Source: Planctomycetes bacterium RBG_13_46_10 (lineage in GTDB: Bacteria; Planctomycetota; Phycisphaerae; Sedimentisphaerales; Anaerobacaceae). From it: DNA of 9,087 nucleotides. The translations under genes and the position numbers were made by a program. This document shows positions 1 through 5,850 of this stretch, one piece after another (position 1 is the first letter of the stretch; the number at the start of each line of letters is the position of its first letter). Below the pieces are notes generated by a model that did no database searches, had not been told where the DNA came from, and was given only the letters and a program-made list of their open reading frames with translations. The stretch is from contig MHYD01000072.1 of the NCBI GenBank assembly GCA_001824645.1, positions 1 through 9,087 on the forward strand. Reading direction: 5' to 3'.

Positions 1-215
1 CCGGGCTCCCTCCGTTCCAACTGCTTTAATACACGGTGATAAATCTATCTTAAAAAATCCAGTTTTCTGTCTTGACAATGGGTAGGGGTATAGTTTTCTC
101 AAAAAAACGCCGGTGCCTCGCCCAACGCTGGGCGCGACCTAATTGACTGAAATTCGCTGCGGTAGTGTAGCCGTGGTGCTATTATATTTGTCATTCCTTT
201 TGAAAGGGCAGAAAA
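1..215. other. non-coding leader before the beta-helix gene
   Basis: No gene start is visible here. One frame is open from base 2 to a TAG at 83-85 and could be the last 27 codons of an upstream gene, but the peptide is not recognisable. A short GC-rich hairpin, CGCCC/GGGCG with a 6-base loop, lies at 119-134 and has no T-tract. A TTGACA at 72-77 and a TATAGT at 89-94 are only 11 bases apart, too close for a sigma-70 promoter. No convincing promoter for the downstream gene was found. Confidence 0.5.
203..208 (+). promoter_or_regulatory. ribosome binding site of the beta-helix gene
   Basis: AAAGGG lies 7 bases upstream of the ATG at 216. The spacing is normal and the match to the Shine-Dalgarno consensus is moderate. 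It supports this ATG as the start, as does the signal peptide that begins immediately after it. Confidence 0.55.
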
Positions 216-2135
216 ATGAGAGGGAAAGAAAATCTAAAAAAATGGATATGGTGTGTGCTGATTCTATTATTTACGACATGCACGGCTGCAGCAGGTAAAG
301 TAATTTATGTTGATGATGCTGCTGCCGGTGCAAACGATGGCTCATTATGGACCGATGCCTACAACTACCTCCAGGATGCCTTGGCTGCTGCTTCGCAGGG
401 CGATGAGATTAGAGTGGCTCAGGGAGTTTACCAGCCCGACTTGGGAGGTGGGAATACGCCCGGCGACCGAAGAGCGACGTTTCAGCTTAAAAGTGGCGTA
501 ATTATTAAAGGTGGTTACGCCGGACTGCATGGAATAGATCCTAATATCGTGGATATTAACTTGTATGAAAGTTTCCTTAGCGGTGATTTAAATGGTGATG
601 ACATCGGAAGATGGCTGCCGGAAAGAGTCATCCATATTACACCAAGAAGCGACAATAGTTGTTATATAGTCACCGGCAGCGATGTTGATGAAACATCTGT
701 ACTAAATGGTTTTACTATTATCGGTGGCTATTGTTTTTACGGTGACTGTAATGTTACTCCCAGAGGCGGAGCAGCTATCCGAATGGAATCCGGCAGGGCC
801 AAGATACTCAATTGTCTTATCACCAACAATCGTGCCTTCGCAAGTAGTGTGGTTCTTAACAACGATAGTAACTCAACCTTTGTAGGCTGTATATTTAGTC
901 AAAATGATACTTTTACTCATGGCAGTATGGAGAACGTTGCAAGCAGTCCTGTAGTTACTAACTGTATATTCGAATCCAGCACTATAGGGATAGGAAGAGG
1001 GACAGGGATGGAGAATCATGACGGCAGCAGCCCTATAGTGACTGGCTGCATATTCAGAAATGACGGTCCTGGCATGAAGAATTACACCGGCAGTAAACCA
1101 ATATTGACCAATTGTACTTTCAAAAATAGTAGGTCTCGTGGAATGGAGAACTGGTTTGAAAGCAGCCCGACACTTATTAATTGTACATTTGAGGATAATG
1201 ATTATGGATTGTGGAACAACCCCGGTTGTAGTGCATTTCTGATTGATTGTGTATTCAAAAATAACAAACAGTATGGAATAGAAAACTGGCACGACAACAC
1301 TTTAACGCTTTCTCATTGCACATTTGAAAATAATATGAAGGGAGGGATTGATAGCCGTGGGTGTAATCTTGCACTTAATGACTGTTTATTTAGCGGTAAT
1401 AATGGATTTACCGGTGCAGGTATAGATTGCTTTCTCAGCGATGCGGTGCTATATAATTGTAAATTTATTGATAATGTGGCGCAAGCTGCTGGCGGCGGAA
1501 TAATTATCGGAGACAGCAATGTTAGGCTCTATAACTGCATATTTAACGGCAACACTGCGTATAATGGTGGTGCGATATACAGCACGGGTGGAGCGGTAGA
1601 AATCTCCACAGGTAGCCTGCTGACACTTCATAACTGCATAATCAACAATAATTCTGCGGATAACGGGGGTGGTGGGATATTTGCTTCATCCAGCAGTAAT
1701 ATCACACTATACAATTGCACTTTAAGCGGAAACTCGACGAGCATTGGAGGCGGCGGGATATGCAATTCTGAAAGCACAAATGATATTACATTAACCAATT
1801 GCATTTTATGGAGTAATACGCCAGACCAAATTTATGGTGAAGCTATTGTCTCATACAGCGATGTACAAGGCGGATTCATAGGCGAGGGCAATATCAATGT
1901 CGACCCATTATTTGCAAGCCTTGAGGATTATGGTGATTACCATTTGAAGTCTCAGGCTGGCAGATGGAATCCATTCAATCAAATGTGGATTCAGGATGAC
2001 ATTACAAGTCCCTGTATAGATACAGGCGACCCGCGTTCGGCCTGGTTTGCCGAACCACAGCCGAACGGCGGTCGCATCAATATAGGAGCTTATGGCGGAA
2101 CGCCGGAAGCGAGTTTGTCTTTTATAGCTAACTAA
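216..2135 (+). CDS. secreted right-handed parallel beta-helix protein
   Basis: This 639-residue protein is exported by Sec. It has basic residues (RGKENLKK), a hydrophobic core at about 10-20 and a likely cleavage after TAAA near residue 26. The mature protein opens with VIYVDDAAAGANDG and a segment typical of planctomycete beta-helix proteins. From about residue 190 to 540 it is a solenoid with a cysteine at the same place in each coil: C200, 225, 250, 278, 300, 323, 345, 368, 390, 415, 441, 474, 501 and 529. Each sits in an N-C-[ITVLK]-[FIL] context followed by Asn-rich turns. The middle coils repeat every 22-23 residues as G[MIL].N...S.P.L.NC.F. The C-terminus carries SPCIDTGDP (598-606) and NIGAYGGTPEAS (622-633), the end signature of this family. 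No dockerin, PEP-CTERM or other anchor follows, so it is probably released or periplasmic. Beta-helix proteins often bind or cleave polysaccharides, but no catalytic site is identifiable and the substrate is unknown. C22 lacks a proper lipobox. Confidence 0.85.
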   Translation: MRGKENLKKWIWCVLILLFTTCTAAAGKVIYVDDAAAGANDGSLWTDAYNYLQDALAAASQGDEIRVAQGVYQPDLGGGNTPGDRRATFQLKSGVIIKGGYAGLHGIDPNIVDINLYESFLSGDLNGDDIGRWLPERVIHITPRSDNSCYIVTGSDVDETSVLNGFTIIGGYCFYGDCNVTPRGGAAIRMESGRAKILNCLITNNRAFASSVVLNNDSNSTFVGCIFSQNDTFTHGSMENVASSPVVTNCIFESSTIGIGRGTGMENHDGSSPIVTGCIFRNDGPGMKNYTGSKPILTNCTFKNSRSRGMENWFESSPTLINCTFEDNDYGLWNNPGCSAFLIDCVFKNNKQYGIENWHDNTLTLSHCTFENNMKGGIDSRGCNLALNDCLFSGNNGFTGAGIDCFLSDAVLYNCKFIDNVAQAAGGGIIIGDSNVRLYNCIFNGNTAYNGGAIYSTGGAVEISTGSLLTLHNCIINNNSADNGGGGIFASSSSNITLYNCTLSGNSTSIGGGGICNSESTNDITLTNCILWSNTPDQIYGEAIVSYSDVQGGFIGEGNINVDPLFASLEDYGDYHLKSQAGRWNPFNQMWIQDDITSPCIDTGDPRSAWFAEPQPNGGRINIGAYGGTPEASLSFIAN

Positions 2136-2137
2136 AT

Positions 2138-2190
2138 CAGAGGACAGAGAACAGAAGACAGAGGACAGATAGATTTTTGACTTCTGTCTT
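2138..2190. repeat. purine-rich short repeats in the convergent spacer
   Basis: CAGAGGACAG occurs at 2138-2147 and again at 2159-2168, with related AGAACAGAAGACAG sequence between them. CTGTCTT at 2184-2190 can pair with AAGACAG at 2155-2161 across a 22-base loop. The tract lies immediately downstream of the beta-helix stop codon. It looks like low-complexity dispersed repeat material. A weak terminator role is possible but the structure is poor. Confidence 0.4.
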
Positions 2191-2220
2191 TCCTTCTTCG
2201 CTAAAGCTGCGAAGGACAAG
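2191..2220. repeat. hairpin-forming repeat between convergent genes
   Basis: CTTCGC (2196-2201) pairs with GCGAAG (2209-2214) over the loop TAAAGCT. A slipped alternative pairs TCCTTC (2191-2196) with GAAGGA (2211-2216). The element ends in GGACAAG, the same tail as the repeat copy at 2783-2805, so it may belong to the same general class. It lies between the 3' ends of two convergent genes, 2 bases from the minus-strand stop codon. On the plus strand a T-rich run (2222-2231) follows about 7 bases after the stem, so it could act as a weak terminator for the beta-helix gene. Confidence 0.45.
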
Positions 2221-2222
2221 CT

Positions 2223-2525
2223 TTATTTTTTCCTCTTGTATGAAAGCCAGTCCTGCAGGTTTTTGGCTAAAATCACCACGTCCTTTTTCTGCATAATATG
2301 GTCAATGATTGCCGGCGGCACTCTGATGTTTATCATCGCTTTATGAACCCTTTGCCAGAGCCTGTCTTTTTTGGCCTGTGGTGAGCTTGTCGAATCCGCC
2401 TGCGAGTCGGTCAGGTACAATTCTGATACCAGCTCGCTTAATTTCTGGAGCATTATCGTATCGAGGTTGCTGTAATACCCTGATATAACAGCCTTCTGAT
2501 ATTCTGAATATTCATTTTTGGCCAT
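2223..2525 (-). CDS. small conserved-looking helical protein, function unknown
   Basis: This 100-residue, charged, mostly helical protein has no signal peptide or membrane segment and is probably cytoplasmic. The ATG (complement of 2523-2525) is preceded by AAGGA (complement of 2531-2535) with a 5-base spacer, and a candidate promoter lies upstream, so it is likely a real gene. The N-terminal half has NEYSEYQKAVISGYYSNLD and MLQKLSELVSELYL. The C-terminal half has KKDRLWQRVHKAM, then VPPAIIDHIMQKKD and LAKNLQDWL. I recall similar small hypothetical proteins in planctomycetes, but no function is known to me. Residues 44-50 (DSTSSPQ) are encoded by a dispersed repeat that sits between the two halves; it was probably inserted in frame into a loop. 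The gene is convergent with the beta-helix gene and divergent from lptD. Confidence 0.7.
   Translation of the reverse strand: MAKNEYSEYQKAVISGYYSNLDTIMLQKLSELVSELYLTDSQADSTSSPQAKKDRLWQRVHKAMINIRVPPAIIDHIMQKKDVVILAKNLQDWLSYKRKK
2376..2397 (-). repeat. dispersed TTCGAC-GCTCA repeat, copy 1 (in the small gene)
   Basis: The minus strand reads TTCGACAAGCTCACCACAG, preceded by GGA. It is a perfect 22-base inverted partner of 2705-2726. It encodes codons 44-50 (DSTSSPQ) of the small minus-strand gene without a stop or frameshift. Confidence 0.85.
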
Positions 2526-2530
2526 AACAA

Positions 2531-2535
2531 TCCTT
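2531..2535 (-). promoter_or_regulatory. ribosome binding site of the small minus-strand gene
   Basis: On the minus strand AAGGA lies 5 bases before the ATG (complement of 2523-2525). It is a good Shine-Dalgarno match at correct spacing and is the main reason to accept this 100-codon frame as a gene. Confidence 0.6.
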
Positions 2536-2555
2536 GTGTAAATCTGGGTAATATT

Positions 2556-2584
2556 CTTTTACAGGATAGTTTTGGATAAATCAA
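2556..2584 (-). promoter_or_regulatory. candidate sigma-70 promoter for the small gene
   Basis: The minus strand has TTGATT (complement of 2579-2584), 17 bases, then TAAAAG (complement of 2556-2561). Each hexamer matches 4 of 6 consensus bases. The predicted transcript would start near 2549 and leave a leader of about 24 bases. The spacing is ideal but the hexamers are only fair. Confidence 0.3.
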
Positions 2585-2614
2585 GCTATGAACCTGATTT
2601 GTTGGGGGTTTTTA

Positions 2615-2643
2615 TTGTCTTTGATTGAATAAGCAGCTATAAT
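2615..2643 (+). promoter_or_regulatory. candidate sigma-70 promoter for lptD
   Basis: TTGTCT (2615-2620), a 17-base spacer and a perfect TATAAT (2638-2643) form a good vegetative promoter. Transcription would start near 2650. That leaves a short leader before any of the possible lptD starts at 2676, 2694 or 2703. It lies back to back with the minus-strand promoter in the same 150-base intergenic region. Confidence 0.5.
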
Positions 2644-2675
2644 TCTTGGCGCGTTAATCGTCAGACGTATATAAA

Positions 2676-5600
2676 TTGGATTTTAGAGTTGATATGGGGC
2701 AAATGGATTCGACAAGCTCACCACAGAAAAGGCCGTTCATTTGGATTGTTTATACACTCATGATTTTATTACCTGCGCAGTTCCTTCGACTATGCTCAGG
2801 ACAAGTTTTATCTGCTGCGAATCCTGAATCGAAGCTAATTTACATTGGTCAGGATTTACATTTAGTCGGGCGTGAGGTTATTAACCATTCTTTCGACATC
2901 GCTCAAGACAGGCAGTCGGATACTGAAAGAGGTTCCGGGCATATTCTTGTTTTCCCGAATGGATTTTCTTTTGTTTTCGGGGATAATCAGTTTTTCGGCG
3001 ATATTGCAGTTGTCTGGTTGAAAAGTGTAACGACTAAATCTGATGGGCCTGCTCTGAACAAAGTCGAAGGAGGCGATTCGGCCGGTTATGAAGTTCAAAT
3101 GTATCTGCAAGGCAATTCTTTGTCTGAGGATGCAAAAAATAACAAGGCCATCGTTATAAAAAGGGTGCTGATAGAACAGGGTTCGGCGATGGCAGTTAGT
3201 TTCAGTTTTAAAGGCGAGGTTTTTGTTACATCGGCAAAGAGAGAGACCGCTGATCCCCGTGGGATGGAGCTTTATATAAAAGCTTTTGCGGCAATTGGTC
3301 CTTCTGAACCGCAGCTTAAACCGATTCTTGGGCCGTCTATGAAAAAACCGGAAGGCTTGGAACTTCAAGAGCCGATTGAGGAGACACTTGCTATTACACC
3401 AGAAGCAGGGAAGCCTCGTTTTATGTATCCGATCCATATGTCGTCTACTACGGGGATAACCGAATGGGATGTTAAGGCAAGGATTGGGACGGTCGTTGGT
3501 GGGTTCTATATATGGCAAAAACAGGATGAATCAGACCTTTTGTTGGAGTTGCAGGCTGATAATGCAGTAATATTTTTAGCTGAGCAGGCAGGTAAAGAGC
3601 CAAATGAATCCGGAAATTACGAGGATATCGCGGCAGGAGGCAGGGTGCAGGCAGTTTATTTGTCCGGCAATGTGCTGATGACAGAAGGACAGCGAACAAT
3701 TCGAGCTGACGAGATTTATTACGATTTTCGTCAGAAGCAGGCAATAGCGATTAATGCGGTTGCCAGGACCTTTGATGCATCAAGGGGGATTCCAATTTAT
3801 GTCAGGGCGGCAAAGCTTAAGCAGTTGGCGGAAAATAAATTTACCGCTGATGATATTACTCTGACAACCAGTGAGTTTTATCTGCCTCAGCTTTCGATTA
3901 ATGCTTCGCAGGTAGATATTAACGATACGACGCCTGTCGATGAGCGAAGCGGCAAACTCTCCGATGGAAGTTACGATGCACAAATGCGGGATGTGCGTTT
4001 TAAGATATACGATAAAACGGTTTTTTCCTGGCCGAATATGCGCAGCAATCTGAAAAGGCCTGATGTCCCGATTAAGAGTGTCAGTATAGGCAACGACAGG
4101 ACGTGGGGGACATCGGTTGAAACGCGATGGTACCTGGCCCGGCTGTTGGGACTGCGCGAGTCTGAGGGAACGGACAGCACCGTCTCACTGGATTATTTCA
4201 GTAAACGTGGATTTGGCAGCGGTGCGGAGATAAACTATGAGAAAGAAGATTATTTCGGCAGTATGTTAGGCTATATAATTGATGACAGCGGCAAGGACAG
4301 ACTTGGCAGAACCAGGAGCCGCAGAGACATTGAGCCGCCGCGAGACCTTCGCGGGAGGTTCCGCTGGCAGCACAGACAATTTCTGCCCTCCAACTGGCAG
4401 CTCACCACCGAGGCGAGCTATATCTCCGATGAGAATTTCATAGAGCAGTATTATCGTGAAGAATTTAACACCGATAAAGAGCAGGAGACAATAGTTCATC
4501 TGAAGCACGTGGAACAGAACTTTGGCCTGGCTTTTTTGGGTAAAGCCCGGCTAAACGATTTTCAAAACGTCCTGGAAGAGCAGCCGAGCGCCGAGTTGCA
4601 CTGGACGGGCCAATCGTTTCATAACGACAGGCTGACATTTTACAGCGATACACAGGTTAGCCAATTTCGTCAGCGTTTGGGCTCAGGCACCTCTGCGACT
4701 GCTTTGAAAGACTATTTCTTGTTTACTTCGACGAGAAATGAGCTGGACATGCCGCTGGTTTTCGGCAGATCGAAAGCAGTGCCTTTCGTGGCGGGGACGT
4801 TCGGATATGACGATGGCAACGGTTTTATAACCGACATAGATGGTTCTACCGAGAAGCCTGAAAATAATGTTTTACTCGGCGAAGCGGGAGTGCGCGCATC
4901 AACGCAGCCTTTTTGGCAGATTTATCCAAATGTTCAGTCACGTCTCTGGGATGTCAAGGGTCTGCGGCATATTGTAACTCCGCAATTAACAGCCGTTGCT
5001 TATACTCAGGATGATTCAGTTATTGAACAGCGGGATGCACTGAGCATAGGTCTTTCTCAGCGATTGCAGACAAAGCGAGGCACCGGTGACAAAGAAAGGA
5101 CCGTTGACTGGATGCGCCTTGATGCGGATGTTACCTGGGTAAATGATTCGGGTGACACGTCAGCTGGGCCGGATCGGTTCATTTGGAACAAGCCGTTTAT
5201 CCCGTTGGCTAACAGATACAGCAGGCAGTTTAACCAGGCGCTCATTCCACCGGTGGATAGACGCAACAGCGTAGAATATGGACCGAGACGCAATTACTTC
5301 TCAACAGACTATATATGGAACCTTAGCGATACTACCTCTTTGATGAGCGATATGAATTTTGATATGCAGAGCGGCGTAGTACAACAGTTTAATATCGGCG
5401 CATCTGTACTTCGCTGGCCTAATTTAAGTTATTATATCGGAAGCAGATATTTAAAGCGTGTTGAAAACGGCCTTGGCGAGAAAGGTTCCGGGATGTTTAC
5501 CTTTGCGGCTACTTATATACTCGATCCGAGATACACCGCTGTCTTCTCACAGCAGTATGATTTTGATTATGGTGTCAATGTTCTCAGCGGGCTTACGCTT

Positions 5601-5756
5601 ATCAGGCGGTATCACAGGATTAATTTTGCTCTGACGTATGGTGTGGATGAGTCGATAAGCCAGCATTCGGTTGTGCTTAGTATATGGCCTGAAGGTTTGG
5701 CGGAGCTGGCTTTGGGTTCAAGAAGGTATATGGATATTGGCGGTTCTAACTATTAA
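2676..5756 (+). CDS. lptD: LptD/OstA-like outer-membrane LPS-assembly protein
   Basis: LptD is the outer-membrane barrel that inserts lipopolysaccharide delivered by the Lpt bridge. The frame has 1026 codons from TTG 2676; ATG 2694 or 2703 are equally possible starts. None has a good ribosome binding site, and an in-frame TAA at 2655-2657 bounds the start. A hydrophobic stretch (about 21-35) and VLSA-A near 44-48 form a signal peptide. An N-terminal beta-rich region spans about 50-205. An OstA-like segment (about 285-415) includes VYLSGNVLMTEGQRTIRADE and IYYDFRQKQAIAINA. From about 440 to 1026 alternating, aromatic-rich strands suggest the barrel; GLRHIVTPQL (762-771) resembles the conserved LptD barrel motif. 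The only cysteine is C40, within the signal-peptide region, so the disulfides needed by E. coli LptD cannot form. Three dispersed-repeat copies encode residues 11-17, about 36-43 and 72-80. The family call is by pattern recognition; the barrel assignment is fairly safe, strict orthology less so. Confidence 0.75.
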   Translation: MDFRVDMGQMDSTSSPQKRPFIWIVYTLMILLPAQFLRLCSGQVLSAANPESKLIYIGQDLHLVGREVINHSFDIAQDRQSDTERGSGHILVFPNGFSFVFGDNQFFGDIAVVWLKSVTTKSDGPALNKVEGGDSAGYEVQMYLQGNSLSEDAKNNKAIVIKRVLIEQGSAMAVSFSFKGEVFVTSAKRETADPRGMELYIKAFAAIGPSEPQLKPILGPSMKKPEGLELQEPIEETLAITPEAGKPRFMYPIHMSSTTGITEWDVKARIGTVVGGFYIWQKQDESDLLLELQADNAVIFLAEQAGKEPNESGNYEDIAAGGRVQAVYLSGNVLMTEGQRTIRADEIYYDFRQKQAIAINAVARTFDASRGIPIYVRAAKLKQLAENKFTADDITLTTSEFYLPQLSINASQVDINDTTPVDERSGKLSDGSYDAQMRDVRFKIYDKTVFSWPNMRSNLKRPDVPIKSVSIGNDRTWGTSVETRWYLARLLGLRESEGTDSTVSLDYFSKRGFGSGAEINYEKEDYFGSMLGYIIDDSGKDRLGRTRSRRDIEPPRDLRGRFRWQHRQFLPSNWQLTTEASYISDENFIEQYYREEFNTDKEQETIVHLKHVEQNFGLAFLGKARLNDFQNVLEEQPSAELHWTGQSFHNDRLTFYSDTQVSQFRQRLGSGTSATALKDYFLFTSTRNELDMPLVFGRSKAVPFVAGTFGYDDGNGFITDIDGSTEKPENNVLLGEAGVRASTQPFWQIYPNVQSRLWDVKGLRHIVTPQLTAVAYTQDDSVIEQRDALSIGLSQRLQTKRGTGDKERTVDWMRLDADVTWVNDSGDTSAGPDRFIWNKPFIPLANRYSRQFNQALIPPVDRRNSVEYGPRRNYFSTDYIWNLSDTTSLMSDMNFDMQSGVVQQFNIGASVLRWPNLSYYIGSRYLKRVENGLGEKGSGMFTFAATYILDPRYTAVFSQQYDFDYGVNVLSGLTLIRRYHRINFALTYGVDESISQHSVVLSIWPEGLAELALGSRRYMDIGGSNY
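2705..2726 (+). repeat. dispersed TTCGAC-GCTCA repeat, copy 2 (lptD codons 11-17)
   Basis: This is a perfect 22-base inverted partner of 2376-2397 and is read in the same codon phase, giving DSTSSPQ. It lies just after the candidate lptD starts and supplies much of the n-region before the signal-peptide core. The true start codon may have been shifted by its arrival. Confidence 0.85.
2783..2805 (+). repeat. dispersed TTCGAC-GCTCA repeat, copy 3 (signal-peptide c-region)
   Basis: CTTCGACTATGCTCAGGAC shares TTCGAC and GCTCA with copies 1 and 2 but has 3 instead of 2 bases between them. It is read as LRLCSGQ. A block of 24 bases (2781-2804, eight codons) separates LLPAQ from VLSAANPE, and without it the signal peptide would read LLPAQ-VLSA. 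Confidence 0.7.
2889..2913 (+). repeat. dispersed TTCGAC-GCTCA repeat, copy 4 (lptD N-terminal domain)
   Basis: TTTCGACATCGCTCAAGAC carries the shared TTCGAC and GCTCA with 3 bases between. It is read in a different phase from the other copies, giving SFDIAQDRQ. It lies between EVINH and the hydrophobic strand HILVFPNGFSFVFG, probably in a loop. Confidence 0.65.
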
Positions 5757-5850
5757 CTATTTATGGTTGATTATAATTGATTATTGGATTAAACATAGTA
5801 TTTGTTCAAAAAATCCAGCTTGAAAAACTGAGAAATTTAAGGAGAAAATT
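5757..5850. other. AT-rich spacer between lptD and the aldolase gene
   Basis: TTGATTA occurs at 5767-5773 and 5777-5783, ten bases apart, followed by TTGGATTA at 5784-5791. No terminator hairpin follows lptD. No promoter with correct spacing stands out; TTATAA-N17-CATAGT (5771-5799) is the best and is weak. The aldolase gene may have its own promoter here or be read through from lptD. Confidence 0.4.
5839..5844 (+). promoter_or_regulatory. ribosome binding site of the aldolase gene
   Basis: AAGGAG lies 6 bases before the ATG at 5851. It is a strong Shine-Dalgarno match and fixes the start, in agreement with the usual family N-terminus. Confidence 0.8.

Noticed and set aside
2..85. Tail of an upstream gene ending at TAG 83-85
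   Set aside because: Twenty-seven open codons can occur by chance and the peptide is not recognisable.
72..94. TTGACA followed by TATAGT as a promoter
   Set aside because: The spacer is only 11 bases, too short for a sigma-70 promoter, and no -10 lies at the correct distance from TTGACA.
119..134. CGCCC/GGGCG hairpin as a terminator of an upstream gene
   Set aside because: The stem is 5 bp and no T-tract follows.
273..284. Lipoprotein box at C22 of the beta-helix protein
   Set aside because: The residues before the cysteine (FTT) do not fit a lipobox; a normal cleavage after TAAA fits better.
873..1292. 139-codon open frame on the minus strand
   Set aside because: It lies opposite the regular beta-helix coils, has no supporting start signal and reflects their repeated composition.
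1005..1400. Recent DNA-level tandem repeat or CRISPR-like array
   Set aside because: The 22-23 residue period is a protein solenoid; the DNA units have diverged and no constant repeat with variable spacers exists.
1908..2219. 103-codon minus-strand frame covering the convergent spacer
   Set aside because: Its first part is the translation of repeat tracts and the rest is antisense to the conserved end of the beta-helix gene.
2862..3518. 218-codon open frame on the minus strand
   Set aside because: It is antisense to lptD, has no recognisable domain and is rich in Arg, Cys and His as expected for an antisense reading.
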